A stretch of DNA of 64,000 nt, from NCBI GenBank assembly GCA_030248195.1, contig JASAND010020050.1, forward strand, positions 31,977 through 95,976, given 5' to 3'. This DNA is from Trissonchulus latispiculum (lineage: Eukaryota > Nematoda > Enoplea > Enoplida > Ironidae). The notes below the pieces were generated by a model. It was not told where the DNA came from. It ran no database searches and was given only the letters and a program-made list of their open reading frames with translations. The translations under genes and the position numbers were made by a program. Positions 12,873 to 25,879 of this stretch are shown here, piece after piece (position 1 is the stretch's first letter; the number at the start of each line of letters is the position of its first letter).

Positions 12873-13687
12873 CAGAGTTGGACATGGACACATTTTTCTT
12901 GACCGCGACCGCCCCGCGACCGCAACTGTCGTGACCGCGACCGCCCGCGTCCGCGACCGCAGCCCGCACGCTAATTTTGTGACCGCAAAATTTTGAGTTA
13001 TTAACCGTCAATTCTTTGGGAAAATCCACTTATTGCATATTTTAAGGCATTTCCAATGCTTTTACAGCCACCTCACTCCAGTTTTATGCTGGTGCAGCTC
13101 AGATATACATTTTTGACAGCGACATTAAAAATTACGAACAATTTTATTTCGTTGCTGCATTTGGCTTGTGCAAAAGTAGAATTCTGTGTGCAGGTCACGG
13201 TGTATTTTCTTTCATGTTTTCCGGCTCGGTTACCAAGCAACCAACCAACCAGCATGCTATTAACGCTGCTTAAAGCGTTGGTTTCCTTCAAGTATTTTTA
13301 GCCATTAATAACCATCTAATCATATTTAGAATTTCCATCTAATAAATCAAATAATTTGCAAAATTGAAATTAGACAAATAGAGGATAAACAAATTGAAAC
13401 CCCGAAACTACAGGAAGGACTAACAGTTTCTGCTGCCTGTTCAACCATCCAAAAGTTTTAGCAAAATAGCAAAATTTGGCAAAATTTTTTCAAAATGTGA
13501 AGCTGATTATTTGTCCAACGAAGAAAAAATTTGAAAAAATTTGGAATTTTTTACAACAAATTGGCCAAAATTAGCACGATTTGATAGAAATTTGCGGTCA
13601 TTGCGGTCAAGAAAATTTGTCCACGACCGCGACCGCCCGCGGGTACCCGCGGGTACCCGCGGGTACCCGCGACCGCGTCCAACTCTG
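12873..13687 (+). mobile_element. hAT-type non-autonomous element, copy 1
   Basis: The terminal inverted repeat cagagttggac (12873) / gtccaactctg (ending 13687) is flanked by a perfect 8-bp target duplication, tgtacagg, at 12865-12872 and 13688-13695. An 8-bp duplication with a CAGAG terminus (YARNG pattern) is typical of the hAT superfamily. Subterminal regions are packed with gaccgc repeats, and the right end has three gggtacccgc units. A second copy in opposite orientation lies at 38136-39160. No transposase frame is present. Confidence 0.9.
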
Positions 13688-14578
13688 TGTACAGGAATAG
13701 ACATAGAGGTCTGAAACGAAAAACAAATAATAACAAACGAAACTAAATTTGCTACAATAACGTGATTTAACCTGGAAACTTTTCAGCACAGCCACGGCGC
13801 GAAAATTTTAGCTTTATTGCAAGAATTAGCTTTATCCGCCAGAGCTTTTACTATAGTCACCCCATATTGACGAGCTATAGCCATTCGAATGCTCTCACAA
13901 ACACCTACAACTCTGCTCATCAGACTATTCGTCAATACCTTACGGTTTTAAAGATGACAGCGAAAATAAATTTTCGAAGCCGAAATTGACCATTTGGCTA
14001 TTTTTTGAAAACTAAATATTACCAGATTTCGACAACTTCAACAGAATAGTTCGGACGGTGAAATACTGTTATCACCTCTACTCTATAGCAATAAGTCCAT
14101 AATTTCCCCCTTATATTATCTAAGAAGAGTAAGCCACTAGATGACTCCTCCTGTTGGCATTGCGTAACGGTGCTTCGACCACAATATGCGAATGTTCCCC
14201 GGTTGGGTGGGGGCCGACCAGTTCGACAAAGCATACACCCTACATTTAGTGGGAGGAAGGTAGCCGAAAGTGGTCCCCGTTTGTGGGGGAGGGGTCGCAC
14301 AACTTGGTTAAGTTTAGCTGCTTCTGATTTCCTGTTGGCGACCTCCCTCCTAAACAGGGACCACTTTTAGTGATCCAGTCAAACGGGGCTCCTTTTTGGA
14401 AATAAGCTGAAACTGCCGTAATCATTTGGCTAGACCCCCCCCCAAACAGAGGGGGTTTCGGGGTTTCTACAGTCTGATTGGCTTCGCCCCCTCTAACGGG
14501 AACCTCTTTTTGCGACCGCTTTTGTGTTATCGCATGTCCAAATAGAACATTTGAATTAAGACTTTCGTAACTGTAATT

Positions 14579-14842
14579 GGCTTGTAGGAATCTGGTGGGG
14601 GCCCCAAAATTGGAAGAGAAAATTAATCCTTTAATTGCTCTAAATATTAAATTACTGTTTTAAAAAGTTTCAATACAGTATACTTTTGCACTAATTTTGC
14701 AGTTAGGGAATCTGATGGGGCCCCCAAACTACTGACCTTTACATTTGACTTTCCAATTATCTTTAATTCAGACCAACGTCTCAGCAGGAGAGCAATTAAT
14801 TTCTCTTCCAATTTTGGGGGCCCCACCAAATTCCTACAAGCC
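14579..14842. mobile_element. Foldback MITE with about 50-bp inverted repeats
   Basis: The left arm starts ggcttgtaggaatctggtgg and is mirrored at the right end (14792-14842), with the ggggcccc core and the attggaagag tract on both sides. A related internal piece lies at 14706-14730. Possible target duplication gtaatt / gtaatc at 14573-14578 and 14843-14848 (5 of 6 identical). Confidence 0.75.
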
Positions 14843-15239
14843 GTAATCACTTGTTACATTACTTGTTGTATTCAGCAAATTCTAACCTTTAAAATGAAAC
14901 AAAAATTATCGTTGAACTAAAAAAATTGTGAAATGACAGTCCTTTGAAATTTGTTGAATATTAGAGCCTGCCCCTTAAAAAAACTGGAACAATCAATTGT
15001 AAAATCAACAACACGAAGAGGAAAGCTCTAAATTTTAGTGATTCACGGTTCACCCTGGTTAAGTTCACAATACGATAACAGAGATAATTATATAAATTTG
15101 CTACAAAGATCGAATTGTGTCAAACCGAATCGTCAGAATTCTGTTATAAATATGCTATGTACAAACAAAATAATTTATAACAATTTATAATAATGATAAC
15201 AACTTCTAAAGTTCATGTTGTTGTTTATGGTTACGGTTG

Positions 15240-15390
15240 TGCTCAATAAGAACAGGGGACCGGAGCCGACACCCGGCGGGCCGTGGCCGGGCTGTTTCAT
15301 ATGGGGCCCGGCCCCACCACTGGCCCCGGTGCCGTGTTCAACACCGGCCTTCGGGACCGAGTTCACCACCGGCCCCCATGCCAGGCACTT
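15240..15390. repeat. Short GC-rich foldback-prone block
   Basis: Dense ggcccggccc, gccggtg and caccggc words in AT-rich DNA give several overlapping short hairpins and keep frames open on both strands. There is no domain evidence for a gene. It is probably the GC-rich arms of a small element. Confidence 0.4.
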
Positions 15391-15750
15391 TTTCATTATG
15401 AATATAATGATGAGAGTAATTTTTTGCATAATTTTATACATTTACGTTGTAAGTTGGCTCTATTTTCTTGTCTTGTGAAGAAAATAAAGTGACTCCAATA
15501 ATCAATGCCTTATTTCAACACAACTTACCCATTTTAACTCATATTGCCAGTGGTTCATCAAACAGATTCGAATAAAAAGAAATTGTAGGAGTTAGAATAG
15601 ACAGAAGAATGGAGTGCACTCCCTGCCGAAACATTTGGGAGAGGGCATCGTCCCTCCCATGGACCAAGTCCGGTTTGGGCTGCCCAAAACTTGTAAGCAA
15701 AGCTACAGATTTAGCCAAGATTTACTACAACTAACTCTTGTAATTTTTAT

Positions 15751-15807
15751 CCCGCCTAAAGGCGGGATAGCTGTTATTATCCCGCCTAAAGGCGGGATAG
15801 CTGTTAT
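15751..15807. repeat. Two tandem 30-bp units, each a hairpin
   Basis: The unit cccgcctaaaggcgggatag plus ctgttatta is repeated back to back (15751 and 15781). Each contains the stem cccgcc/ggcggg with a 4-nt loop. Confidence 0.8.
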
Positions 15808-15809
15808 CG

Positions 15810-17733
15810 AAACTATCACCGAATGAACTGCTTCGGCACTACACTGAACCTAAAGCTTTATGCTCAGCACACAAGTCAGCTCTAGCTTACGTTTTTGTGC
15901 AGAGGGTGCGGTGGGTGAAATTGTTTTATCAAGAGTTTCTACATACACTGTGCTGGTTCACACAAGATATCCTTTTAATGAAAAATGCGACAAATTAAAT
16001 ATTTTGAGAACACTTTAATTGATGGGCCCCCCTGTAATCTATTATTCCCTGCAAATTTCTTCTTTGAGATCGTGCCCCCTTCGGTTGGAAATTTATTTTG
16101 GCTTCATTTTCAAAATATGCACAATATGCAAATTAGCTTGCAAAATATATGTCACTTTACGAGCTGAAATTGAAGAAGTGAAGAAGCTTTTTTGTTGCTG
16201 TATTATACACCATACTCAGTTATTTTAACTGACCTGACAGCAGCTGAAACAACAACTGAAAATATATTTGAAAGTGTGCTGAAATTATATAAAGCTGATA
16301 AGGTTTTGGCAAGCCGACTGAAAGTGTAGCTGTATGAGAAAAAGACTGAAACTAAAATTGTAACTGTCCTGATTCTACATAGAAATAATATATAAATTTC
16401 GGATTGACAATCGCAAAGGAACTTCAAATTCACAAAAGTATTCTACACTCCAAAAATTCCAAGTTATTCTGCAAGACCGATGATAACACTTTGCAGTCAC
16501 CCTTGAGTCCCCCCTCCATAGAAGAATTAATAAATTACAATTTCTGCTTTAAAATGTTGTTACCAAACAGTCAGTTGTGTATTGGGAAGCAAGATTTGAG
16601 CTAAACTTTAAAAATGACCATGTTTTCGCAAACTTTAGCTAACATTTTGGCCCCCCCCGAAAGTGCTTGCGGGTTCAGTCATAGGTGTAACGGGAATTTT
16701 ACTTTTTTTATATTTTAATGGGGTGTAAGTTTACACAAAATTTCATCTTTCGGGATCGCACCAGTATTAAATTTTTCGACTCGGCAGCCAAAAATTTCCA
16801 AATTTTCAGCGATTCTCAAGTTTAGGTGAACATGTCTCTCCAAACGTTAGGTTAGAGCAGCGGTAATGCATGAATATGTTATCGAATATGCCTTCTCATG
16901 TTGCGCCAAAGCAGATGTTTTCGTTGAACCAAACAGCAAGGAGAAATTTCTAAGTGTGTATATTGGATGCCACAAAAAGTGGAGGGTCAGACCTTCTGTG
17001 TTGTTTTGTGACCTTGTTCTTGTGTGCCTGGCGAGTTCAGAGCCAACTAAGAGCCAACGACTAAGTATTTTCACCACACACGTGGCATATGTATATTCAT
17101 GCAAAAAATGAGGCCGATCCAAGAAATTTGGGGCACCCCATTATAGTCGTCCCCATCTTAAGGGCTATTGGAAAACAGCTATAATAAACAATTATGGCTG
17201 TTGAATCCTTAAATAATGTGTAGTAATTTTTTCTACTTTCTACGACGGGATGATGCTCCTTTTAGGGGTCTACTTGTTACTATTTGAATGTCTGACAGAA
17301 AGCAATACAATATTTTATAAAATTAAAAAACACTCCACCGGAAAATGATGGCACTTGAAATCGAAACGGGGGACGGGCGGATATTTTAAAGTTGTCGGAC
17401 AGAGCTTCAACACACATTTTGTTAATTAATCATGCATTTTATGTACCATAAATACATGTGTACAATGGTTTAACATAGCCATTGTTTGATTTCTATATGG
17501 GTTTTTCTTTCGACAAACTTCTACTGCTCATCCATACAATTACGTATATGTGTAATTTGTGTGTGGAATCATTCGAACCGGAAACTTTCAACTTTTCTTA
17601 ATAATGACTAATAAAATCTTTTAACTGACACCAACAGTTCTGCGCTTCTTGTAATAGTTTCCTCACGCAGAGAATGTTGTCTCCTCTTATTGTCTTCTCA
17701 ACAACAAAATTAAGATTAAATCATGGAATGAAT
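15810..17733. other. Intergenic, no supported gene
   Basis: Overlapping opposite-strand frames near 16850-17120 do not show a domain. They lie between loosely inverted words (gcatgaatatg near 16868, catatgtatattcatgc near 17086), more like an old element than a gene. Confidence 0.35.
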
Positions 17734-17741
17734 GTTAATTT

Positions 17742-18378
17742 GGGTCTTTCCCATTACCCCCCCCCATAGCTTCGTAGAAGTACTGAAGATGCACACTTTG
17801 ACGGATTGAGTTGAAATTTGGTAGGGGTACGTTTTAGGTCCTGCTGATTTCAAAAATGCAAAAATTTTAAACTTTTAAAAAATTTTTAAAAATTTTAAAA
17901 TTTTAGTTTGGTAAGGCGGGACCAAGAGGAACCGAAAAATTTTTTGTCTTCGATTTTGCTGAAAAGATGTATATAGGGGTTTTCGGGGACGTAGAACACG
18001 AATCTGAAATCCGTTTTTCGATCTGGCTTTTTGTTAGCTCAATATAAGCTAAAGTTCTAAGCTTAAGATGTAAGCTTAGCCTGAGCTAACGAAAAGCTGG
18101 ATCGAAAAACGGATTTCAGATTCGTGTTCTATGACCCCGAAAACCCTTATATACATCTTTTCAGCAAAATCGAAGACAAAAAATTTTTCGGTTCCTCTTG
18201 GTCCCCCCTTACCAAACAAAAATTTTAAAATTTAAAAAATTTTTTAAAAGCTTAAAATTTTTGCATTTTTGAAATCAGCAGGTCCGAAAACGTACCCCTA
18301 CCAAATTTCAACTCAATCCGTCAAAGTGTGCATCTTCAGTACTTCTACGAAGCTATGGGGGGATAATGGGAAAGACCC
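17742..18378. mobile_element. 637-bp near-palindromic MITE with 8-bp TSD
   Basis: The arms run from 17742 (gggtctttcccatta) inwards and from 18378 back (taatgggaaagaccc), mirroring each other over roughly 300 bp with a centre near 18060. The 8-bp flank gttaattt is identical at 17734-17741 and 18379-18386. An 8-bp duplication occurs in hAT, P and Merlin elements. The GGGTC terminus does not match the usual hAT YARNG end, so I leave the superfamily open. The frame at 18269-18523 starts inside the right arm and is not a gene. Confidence 0.9.
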
Positions 18379-18389
18379 GTTAATTTTTC

Positions 18390-21300
18390 TGTCACCAGCA
18401 GACAAAACTAATTGCACAATGTTTTACAGAAAATTTTACTGTATCTCAGCAGTTGCCATCGTACTTAGGAAACAAGCAAGAGCTTTGTGCAAAATGAGCC
18501 AGCGGTGGCCATATTTACCGTAAATATAGTCCTGCTGCGAGCACAAAATCACAATTTTGGCATGTGTATCTACGCATGCGGCTGTTCCTCGATTTTGAAT
18601 ACTACCTGTTTGAAGACTTAAGGCAATTTATGTGTTAACAATGCCTACTTGATTTTTTATGCAAAGTTGGACTTTAAGCGACAATCGTACGATTATTCAG
18701 GTCTTAATCAGAGAAAATTCATTGCTGAATTTCAGTTAAACTCCTCCACCACAACTCAACTACGTATATTACTTCACTGCTAAAATTCAGTCAGAGAACC
18801 AACTATTCCACTATGTACACAAGAACTGCTCTAGAAACTATTATTAACAGTAATAAGAGTTTAATTATCTTTGAATTGAATTGAATCTGTATTGAATTGA
18901 ATTCTAATTACAGTTCATGTATTCAACGTTTTGGTTAGATTTATAAATTCTTCAAGGAGTGATCATTTTCATTACCCTTGTTAAAACCGAACGTTTTCAA
19001 TCAGGCTATTAAAGGACATGAACAGATTACAAGTCACAAATTTTAAATGCGACTGAAGCTGTCAAGTTTTGTTCTACCATGCAACGGCAGTACATTTAAT
19101 TTCTTTATTGGAAATCTCTGTTGTTAGCAACATTGACAGCAAAGGCAAAGATTAAGTTAAAGCGAAATAAACGCAAAACTGGTTTAGCGAACGTTTATTC
19201 TAAGTTCAAAATCTGAGTGCTTACTTATTCAGTAGAAGCATTATTAATACACAGTTTTATACTCTGCTATATCATTAACTGCGTAAGTGTGTGCAAAACA
19301 TACTCTTAAAACCGATTATAGTAGACCTGCTGCGTCGTGACGCAGCAGGAAAAATATTGGTTGCGCAGCAGGTTTATAATTTCATGAAATATTTATCCGG
19401 CGGAAACTAAATCTTTTGCACACACTATTGCTTGTTTACAGCTGTTTCTAATGGCACAAAATCACAGTATTGATTTGCTATGATAATACGCATTACGCAA
19501 GTCGAAATAATCTACACAATTTATAAGGGAAAAGAGTCTTTAACGCCTGCAATTCTTCTAATTTGACTGGCTGAAGTTTCCCTTCCAGTCTCAGATTTGG
19601 GCGTGAGTTTTCAACCGTAAATTTAGTTCTGACTTTCTTTTTGGAAGAATTTCTTCATTTTTGAGGGTCTAATTTTGGCTCTAAGATCAGCATAAACCCA
19701 AGCCAAAGTCTTTTGGAGCGGGTAATTTTGTAATTAACTCTTTTCTGCCCTGTTTAAGACAGTTGAAAAATGAGAGGTTTCCTAATCCTTAGAATGATTC
19801 ACTGTGACCATTCTTCGGCTTAAGATTTTGAAAAACACGTCGTCCTGCCATGCCGGAAGTATAATTTTGCCTGGATGAATATGTTTTTCTGATAACAATT
19901 TAATTATTTTGGAAGGAAAACTGGCGGGTTTTCCACAATTTTATGGCTCAGCATGCAAGGCTTAATCGTTTGAGGTTAAATTAGAATGTTTTATTACTTT
20001 TCAACAACAGTCTGCACGAAAAGTGGGAAATACCGGCAAGAAAAAATGGCTTTGTTTGTGTCTGTCATTTCAAAGAGGTCTCTGACAACCTTCCTGTCTT
20101 GATAAAAATATTTCTAATATAACCTGATTTCAACCGAAAAATTTTAAGCCCAACTTTTCTAAAAGAATTCAGTTATGACTAGCCCTAGTCCAGTTATGAC
20201 AATAATTTCTGCCTAGCAAGCTAGACTATTCGCCATTTAATTATTGGTATAGTGTGCTCGGTATTCATTTTTTGTTTTTGGAATCAATCAAATTCTTATA
20301 TGGTTGGAATCATGTGCATTTGCCTGCGCCAATTGCCAGCTACTTTAAATATGGCAATTGCAAAACATCTGCTTTGTTATTTTGCAGGAATTCTAACACA
20401 AAAATGGCTTGGATACGCATTCAGTTGTTTCAATTTTCTGCAAAAGTAGCTTTAAGTTTATGTAATGGGAGTTTTCAGACTAAACTACCGATTAGCTTCA
20501 GTTCTCCTCAAATCACGTGGGGGTGAGTTTGAATAAGAACCTGGACTTTTTTGCGGCTTTATAACACACGCTTGGTTTTGTTCCAACTTTTTAAAGGACT
20601 ACATTTTGGATTCTGTTTTAATCCGAAACCGGTGAATAGTATTAGTATATGTAATATATAACCACAGGTGGGCAAGCGGGGAAGCGGAGGAGGAATTTCC
20701 CCTCCTCGTAATGTAGTCCACAATGGGTCCCGCAATTGTTCCAACACACAAGGGTTAAGAAAATTACACAAAAGTGGTTTCATGACTAAAACTCTGTTCG
20801 AAAAGCTAATACTTTAAACCGCTGATTTAGCCGCGTTTTTCAGTTTCATACATTATGCTGTGACTGAAGTTGAATATAGATTGCAATACAAGGTTCAGAA
20901 ACTTAAAATTTCGTTTCCTCAGCATTGCGTGTTGGAAAGCTTTAAGGTACAATCCAAGACATCGCACGAAAACCTATAGTATGAGATTGTCGAAAATTTG
21001 GTTCATGTGTCCACAGGGCTTTCGAGCCCCTTTCCTGGTAAGTGAGCATATGTGCCTGATTATCTATTTTCTTCACCAAATTTAACTGCGTTTCAGATCT
21101 CAAATGGATAACTCCGCGTCAAACAGGGCAAAACAGGTGTTTTGTTCTCAATTTATGAGAGGAGCAATTTTCATTAAATTGCTGTCAGAGTGGGAGGGAT
21201 GAAGGCATTTGAAGAATGCCAAGAATTCATTTTATTGGTTGTCCAAAGGAACTATCAGAGAATTGAAGAATGCAAGAAATTTTATCATTTGCTTGTTTTT

Positions 21301-22940
21301 AGGACACTCTCAGAGACAATTGACAGATGAAAGTTGAAAACTTCCTTCCAGTTCCTAAGTTTTTTCAAGTATCTCTGACTGACTGAGATAAATTTTCCCC
21401 AGCTGGACTAAGACTGAGTCTAACTCACGGTTCAATCTATTTTGAACTTTGTTTATTCCATTTGTATCTTTCTTAAAAAATGGTGCTGCAGTTGTGTTCC
21501 TAGGTTTTGTTTTCGTAAGGTTAAATACGCTGTAGTAATCTGGCAGGACAATGCAGAAATGAAATTTTTGAAATCAGTTGAAACCTATAAGTAAACTATT
21601 TTTGGATTAGCCTTAGCTTGACTCAGACAATTACTAAGTGTCTTCGGTGTCCAGTACTAACTAGAAATCTCATTGTTCCAAAATTCCACTGAACGAACCT
21701 GGAAAGAATAGCCGCCAGTTCTCAGTGAATGGATTGCTTGGCTTCTACATAGTTGTTATAGATAAAAAACAAAGAGTACATATTTAGGCTGCTCGAGTGT
21801 CCAAGTCTGTCTATAACTATATACTGCTCTTTGTTCTTGAGACGTCAGGAATTGAAATCCCTTGCGCAATTGCCCGTGCCATGCTATAGAATAACCCAAA
21901 TGTGTATACAACTATGGCCAAATACAAAAGAGTGTGTGTACAATGCAACAGTATAAAAAATTTTAAAGAGTCAGGTATTTCGCATTTTTGGAAAGACTGA
22001 AATACAACCATTTCGCGAAAATGCATTGACTTTCTGGAATTTCAAGATTTCAAATCATCCAGATTCAAAGTTCCAAGCAAATATGCAATACCAAACGTTT
22101 ATAAAAAATATGAAGAGTAGGACAGCTTCTAATGTAATAAACTATAAGCCTGCAATATGCTGGAAACATTAAGACCAAAGTCCGGGGAGAGGAGAGAATC
22201 CTCACTGCGTAAACAAGTTAATTATTAAAACTTAGGACAGTCCTACAGTTATAAATTTTATATTATTTTATAATATATGTGAATCTTTAGAGTGCATATG
22301 GTAATACCGATTCACAAATTTGGTATATGAATAACGGGAATTGGATGATTTTCAGAAGTTGATTCCATTACAAAAGTCAGGTACTAAGCTCGTCTAACCC
22401 TTTCGGTTCATACCGATATTGTTTTTGTGGGTCTGTGTGTTTGCTTGTAGGGAAGTAAAGTACCCTATTTCATCAAAAGCAATACTCACGCCACCAGAGC
22501 CCGGTTTAGGGGCAAAGCTTTGGTAAAACCCTAGGCGTTCGCCTCTGCAGGCGTCTTTTGATTTATGATATTTAAAAGCTGAAAATTTTGGAAGCATGCC
22601 CATGGTACTCCGAAATAGAGTGCATTTTATCGAAAAGATTGTAAGAGTACAAAATAAGGACCAGCTCTAGTCGATCGTAAAGACATAATTTTGACCGTGC
22701 ATAAAGCATTTCAGATTTTAGCGAATAGAACCTGGAAATCAAGATTTTTCCTAATTTCGAGATCTCTCCGAACAATTCTAAAAATATATGTACATTCTTC
22801 GGGTTCACTTCAATATATATGTTGGCCATGAACGGAGACGGACAATATTTGTACACACATTTAATGGCATGCTTCCTTCTGGTAGTTGGAGTTAAGTCTA
22901 AGTGATGTATTGGATAGAAAGAGGGAGAAGATGAATAATA
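18390..22940. other. Long AT-rich stretch without a recognised gene
   Basis: No frame over 90 codons and no chain of splice-compatible exons was found. The only structured item is the hairpin at 19326-19349. Confidence 0.45.
19326..19349. repeat. Perfect 11-bp hairpin with 2-nt centre
   Basis: cctgctgcgtc and gacgcagcagg pair exactly around gt. A partial third copy of the arm (gcgcagcagg) follows near 19361. Confidence 0.7.
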
Positions 22941-22959
22941 AGATTATAAACGAAAGAAA

Positions 22960-23205
22960 GAAGGATGTCACTACAGCGCCTCCGACCCGAAAAATTTGGG
23001 CCTGAGGTTGGGGGTCGAACCCACAACCTTTGGCTGTCTAGGCCAATGCTCTACCGATTGAGCCACCCAGGCACAATCGAACCAAGCTTAAGTTTGAATT
23101 CGTTCCCAAACTGTAGTGACCTTTTTTTGAATAGGCATATAGCCCTGCCAAAGACAGCGAGACAAGCTCAGGCTGGCGGGTGGTGCACGATGGCCGTAGA
23201 ATAAT
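22960..23205 (-). mobile_element. 246-bp SINE-like insertion carrying a tRNA-like domain
   Basis: A perfect 17-bp direct repeat (attataaacgaaagaaa) brackets the insertion at 22943-22959 and 23206-23222, the signature of a target-primed retroposition. The tRNA-like part lies on the minus strand (23072 to 23000), beginning about 133 nt from the element's 5' end rather than at its start as in ordinary tRNA SINEs. A 10-bp inverted repeat, gtcactacag (22967-22976) and ctgtagtgac (23111-23120), encloses the tRNA-like core. No poly(A) tail is seen. Confidence 0.7.
23000..23072 (-). pseudogene. tRNA-like domain inside SINE-like element
   Basis: It folds into a cloverleaf: acceptor gcctggg/ctcaggc, D-arm gctc/gagc with aatcggta, anticodon stem ttggc/gccaa with loop ctagaca (nominal anticodon AGA), and a T-loop ttcgacc. 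AGA would mean serine, but the long variable arm of tRNA-Ser is absent, and there is one extra base between T-stem and acceptor. The A-box tggctcaatcgg and B-box ggttcgacc suggest a Pol III promoter. More likely a SINE promoter than a working tRNA. Confidence 0.65.
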
Positions 23206-23225
23206 ATTATAAACGAAAGAAAAAC

Positions 23226-24640
23226 AGTAAAATGAAATGAAACACTGTAAAGCTGTCACTTAGCTGTAACTATGTAACTACATATATTTTATATTTAAAA
23301 CCTTTAATCTGAACAATATAATTTCTATAGTCACTTTCCCTAATTGCAGCTAATTTTTCAAATTAGTTTTCCTAACTTTGTGTCACTAGCACAGGCTAAC
23401 TTTTTCAAATTTGTTTAACTCATTTACGCTGGCAGCTGTTTCAAAACAGCACCAAATGCTAGGTTTCCGCAAATCTTCTACTTTTTTAGCCTATTTTGCA
23501 AAAAATTCCACAACCAAGACAACCTGATACCGCATCTACTTTGTTTACATTAGTGAAAGGCTTAAAAGTTTTTATTTAGAAATATTCTAGAAATTTTTCT
23601 TAAGGTTATGTTTTAACTTTCGTCATATCCTGCGTTTATTGGTAGCGGTTGGTGATATTTTCAGATAGTGCTGTGCGGCTGGACCTAGTTTAAACAAGGA
23701 AAAGTTGCAAGATCAGAAGAAATTAGGTTGTATATACATTTAGTCACTTTCGGAATGTTAACAATTTTGCTACCGCTAATGCTTAACAAACAATAAATTC
23801 AAACTTTTCAAAAATCTAATTACAATTTATTTCCCTACATGTCTAATTTTTCAAATTGCAGGTTCTTTCTGACAGTAAATCAAAAGTTGTTCATAAAATT
23901 GTATTTTTCTGTCGTTTCTAACGTTTTAGAGACTGGAAAGCAGACATTACACAGATGAGAAGATCAGATGGCAATGATAAAACTGTATTATCTCTGTCAA
24001 GGACGGATTATCTCTTTATATATAATCCTATTTGTACTTTGAACATATTAGAGACTTTTATCTTTAAAGCTTCTACTAACGTCATTCGGAAGTAGGATTA
24101 ATGAAATTCCTTAGAAAATCCTTTACTTGAATGCCGAATGTAGTTAATTTGAACAAACTACCATTGTGATCAGCTAGCCCATTGCAATCAGCTAGCTATC
24201 GTAGTTAGGTCTAGATATGTTCTGTTACATCTATTTATAGTATTCTTTGAATTTTTTATTTTTAATCCTTTTGATTGTATTATCAAGCACTACATTACAT
24301 TACACTGCATTACATAGTTACACAGAGTCGATTACCCAAGCTGATAAATGCTTTTTAGTAAACAGCAGTTACTACATAAAGTCTTTCATATATAAATCAC
24401 TGCACCAACATCAAATTAAGCGTTGGATATAATGTGAAAAATTTGGTACAGTGAAATTGGCTGTATTCACTGCCCGGCCCATGTCAAGGTAAAAGCCACT
24501 CTTTGATGTGTTCTGATCTAATAATTTTTCATGTAGCATTAATTTTCATGGGGGTTCTTGGAATTCTGGGGGTTCTTAACTTTTCGAAGAGATTTGATCC
24601 GTAACAAGATATTCAGATTTTTCATGGGGGTTCTTAGGGT
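23226..24640. other. Intergenic, nothing recognised
   Basis: AT-rich with no coding or RNA signal. A catgggggttctt motif occurs twice just left of the next element (24548 and 24623). Confidence 0.35.
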
Positions 24641-24654
24641 TTTTGGAGGTTTAA

Positions 24655-25870
24655 GGGGGGGTCCCTTTTTTGCCGATTTTTCGACCATCTCCGATTTTGC
24701 TCATTTTCACATCTTTTGTAGTCGCCATGGGTCCGCAAAACAAGACAAGAGCGTTTTGCGAAATATTGCTTCTATCGTTCTGTACAGGCCCTCAAAGGTG
24801 ACCTCGACATGTGTTAAACATAGGTAAATGAAAAAGTTAGGTTAAAAAGTTTGTGGCAGAAAAATTTTTCGCTGTATAAGAGTCAGAACGCTGAAACCTT
24901 TTCAAAACCATTAAGAACATATTGTAGAGTGCAGCTATCTCCTCTGAAGCGATTCTGTTCAGTATTGGATTTTTGGCGGATTTTTAAAGTCAGAATTTTG
25001 GAAAATCGGCCATTTTTGGACCATGAAAAACAGGACCTACGGTACTCTTGTGCTTGTCCTGAACGATTGGCAAAAGCTACAGAATTGACCAATAGATAGC
25101 TACACTCTACGCATAAAACCACGTCTTATGAAAGTACTCGCATGTTTCTATTGTCTACAGTAAGCTCAAAAAACTTGCCACAAAAACAGCAAATTTTGCT
25201 AAAAATGGCTGTTTTCATAATTTTCACATTTTTTTGATAATTTCTCACTCATTATGTGGTAAAAAATCACCAAACTTTGCAGATTAATTAATATATCTAT
25301 GTCTGTCACATAATGTGGCCAAAACAAATGCGTCAATATTGAACATACTACTGTGGCGGCACCTTTAATCTATATAGGTGAAAAATGTCAATTTTAAAAT
25401 TGTTCCAAATATAGACAAACTGGGTATCAATCGATAGCTAATGGAACGAGGAGCAACTTTTCTCATACAACCATGGGTCTAAAATGTTGTATGTGCAAGA
25501 TAAAACGAGTTAAACTTATACTGGGCAGTCCTGCAAGGTTAGGTCAGTGCAGCACTCAAGCATGCATTATGAACGCCTGGATAGCTGGCCTTGAGTCACG
25601 TCTGCACTTAAATATTACCTTTAGTAAAGGCTTTAATTTGGTATATCGGTTAACCCTGTTTTCGGTCGCGTTTGGTCTCCACTTGACCTTGCAGGGCTCA
25701 TCACCGGAATTTTCAAGTTTTCCGGCTTTGAACCTGAATAACTCTGCCACAGTTTGATTGCGAACGCTAATATTCTAAGTTATTTTTGAGAACATAATTA
25801 TGGGGGCATATTATGTGTGAAAATGAGCGAAATCCGTGACTATCGATTTTTGACCAAAGTGACCCCCCCC
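24655..25870 (+). mobile_element. G-run terminal DNA element, copy 2 (complete)
   Basis: Both ends are G-runs in inverted orientation (ggggggtccc at the left, gtgaccccccc at the right). Subterminal tracts are loosely mirrored: cgattttgctcattttcaca on the left, with tgtgtgaaaatgagcg on the right. TTAA flanks both sides (24651-24654 and 25871-25874), a target used by piggyBac and Kolobok families. Length 1216 bp. The frame at 24851-25099 resembles one in copy 1, but no transposase domain is visible, so it is probably non-autonomous. Confidence 0.75.
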
Positions 25871-25879
25871 TTAAATGCT

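Noticed and set aside
23000..23072. Working tRNA-Ser(AGA)
   Set aside because: Lacks the long variable arm of tRNA-Ser, has an extra base before the acceptor stem, and lies inside an insertion with a 17-bp target duplication.
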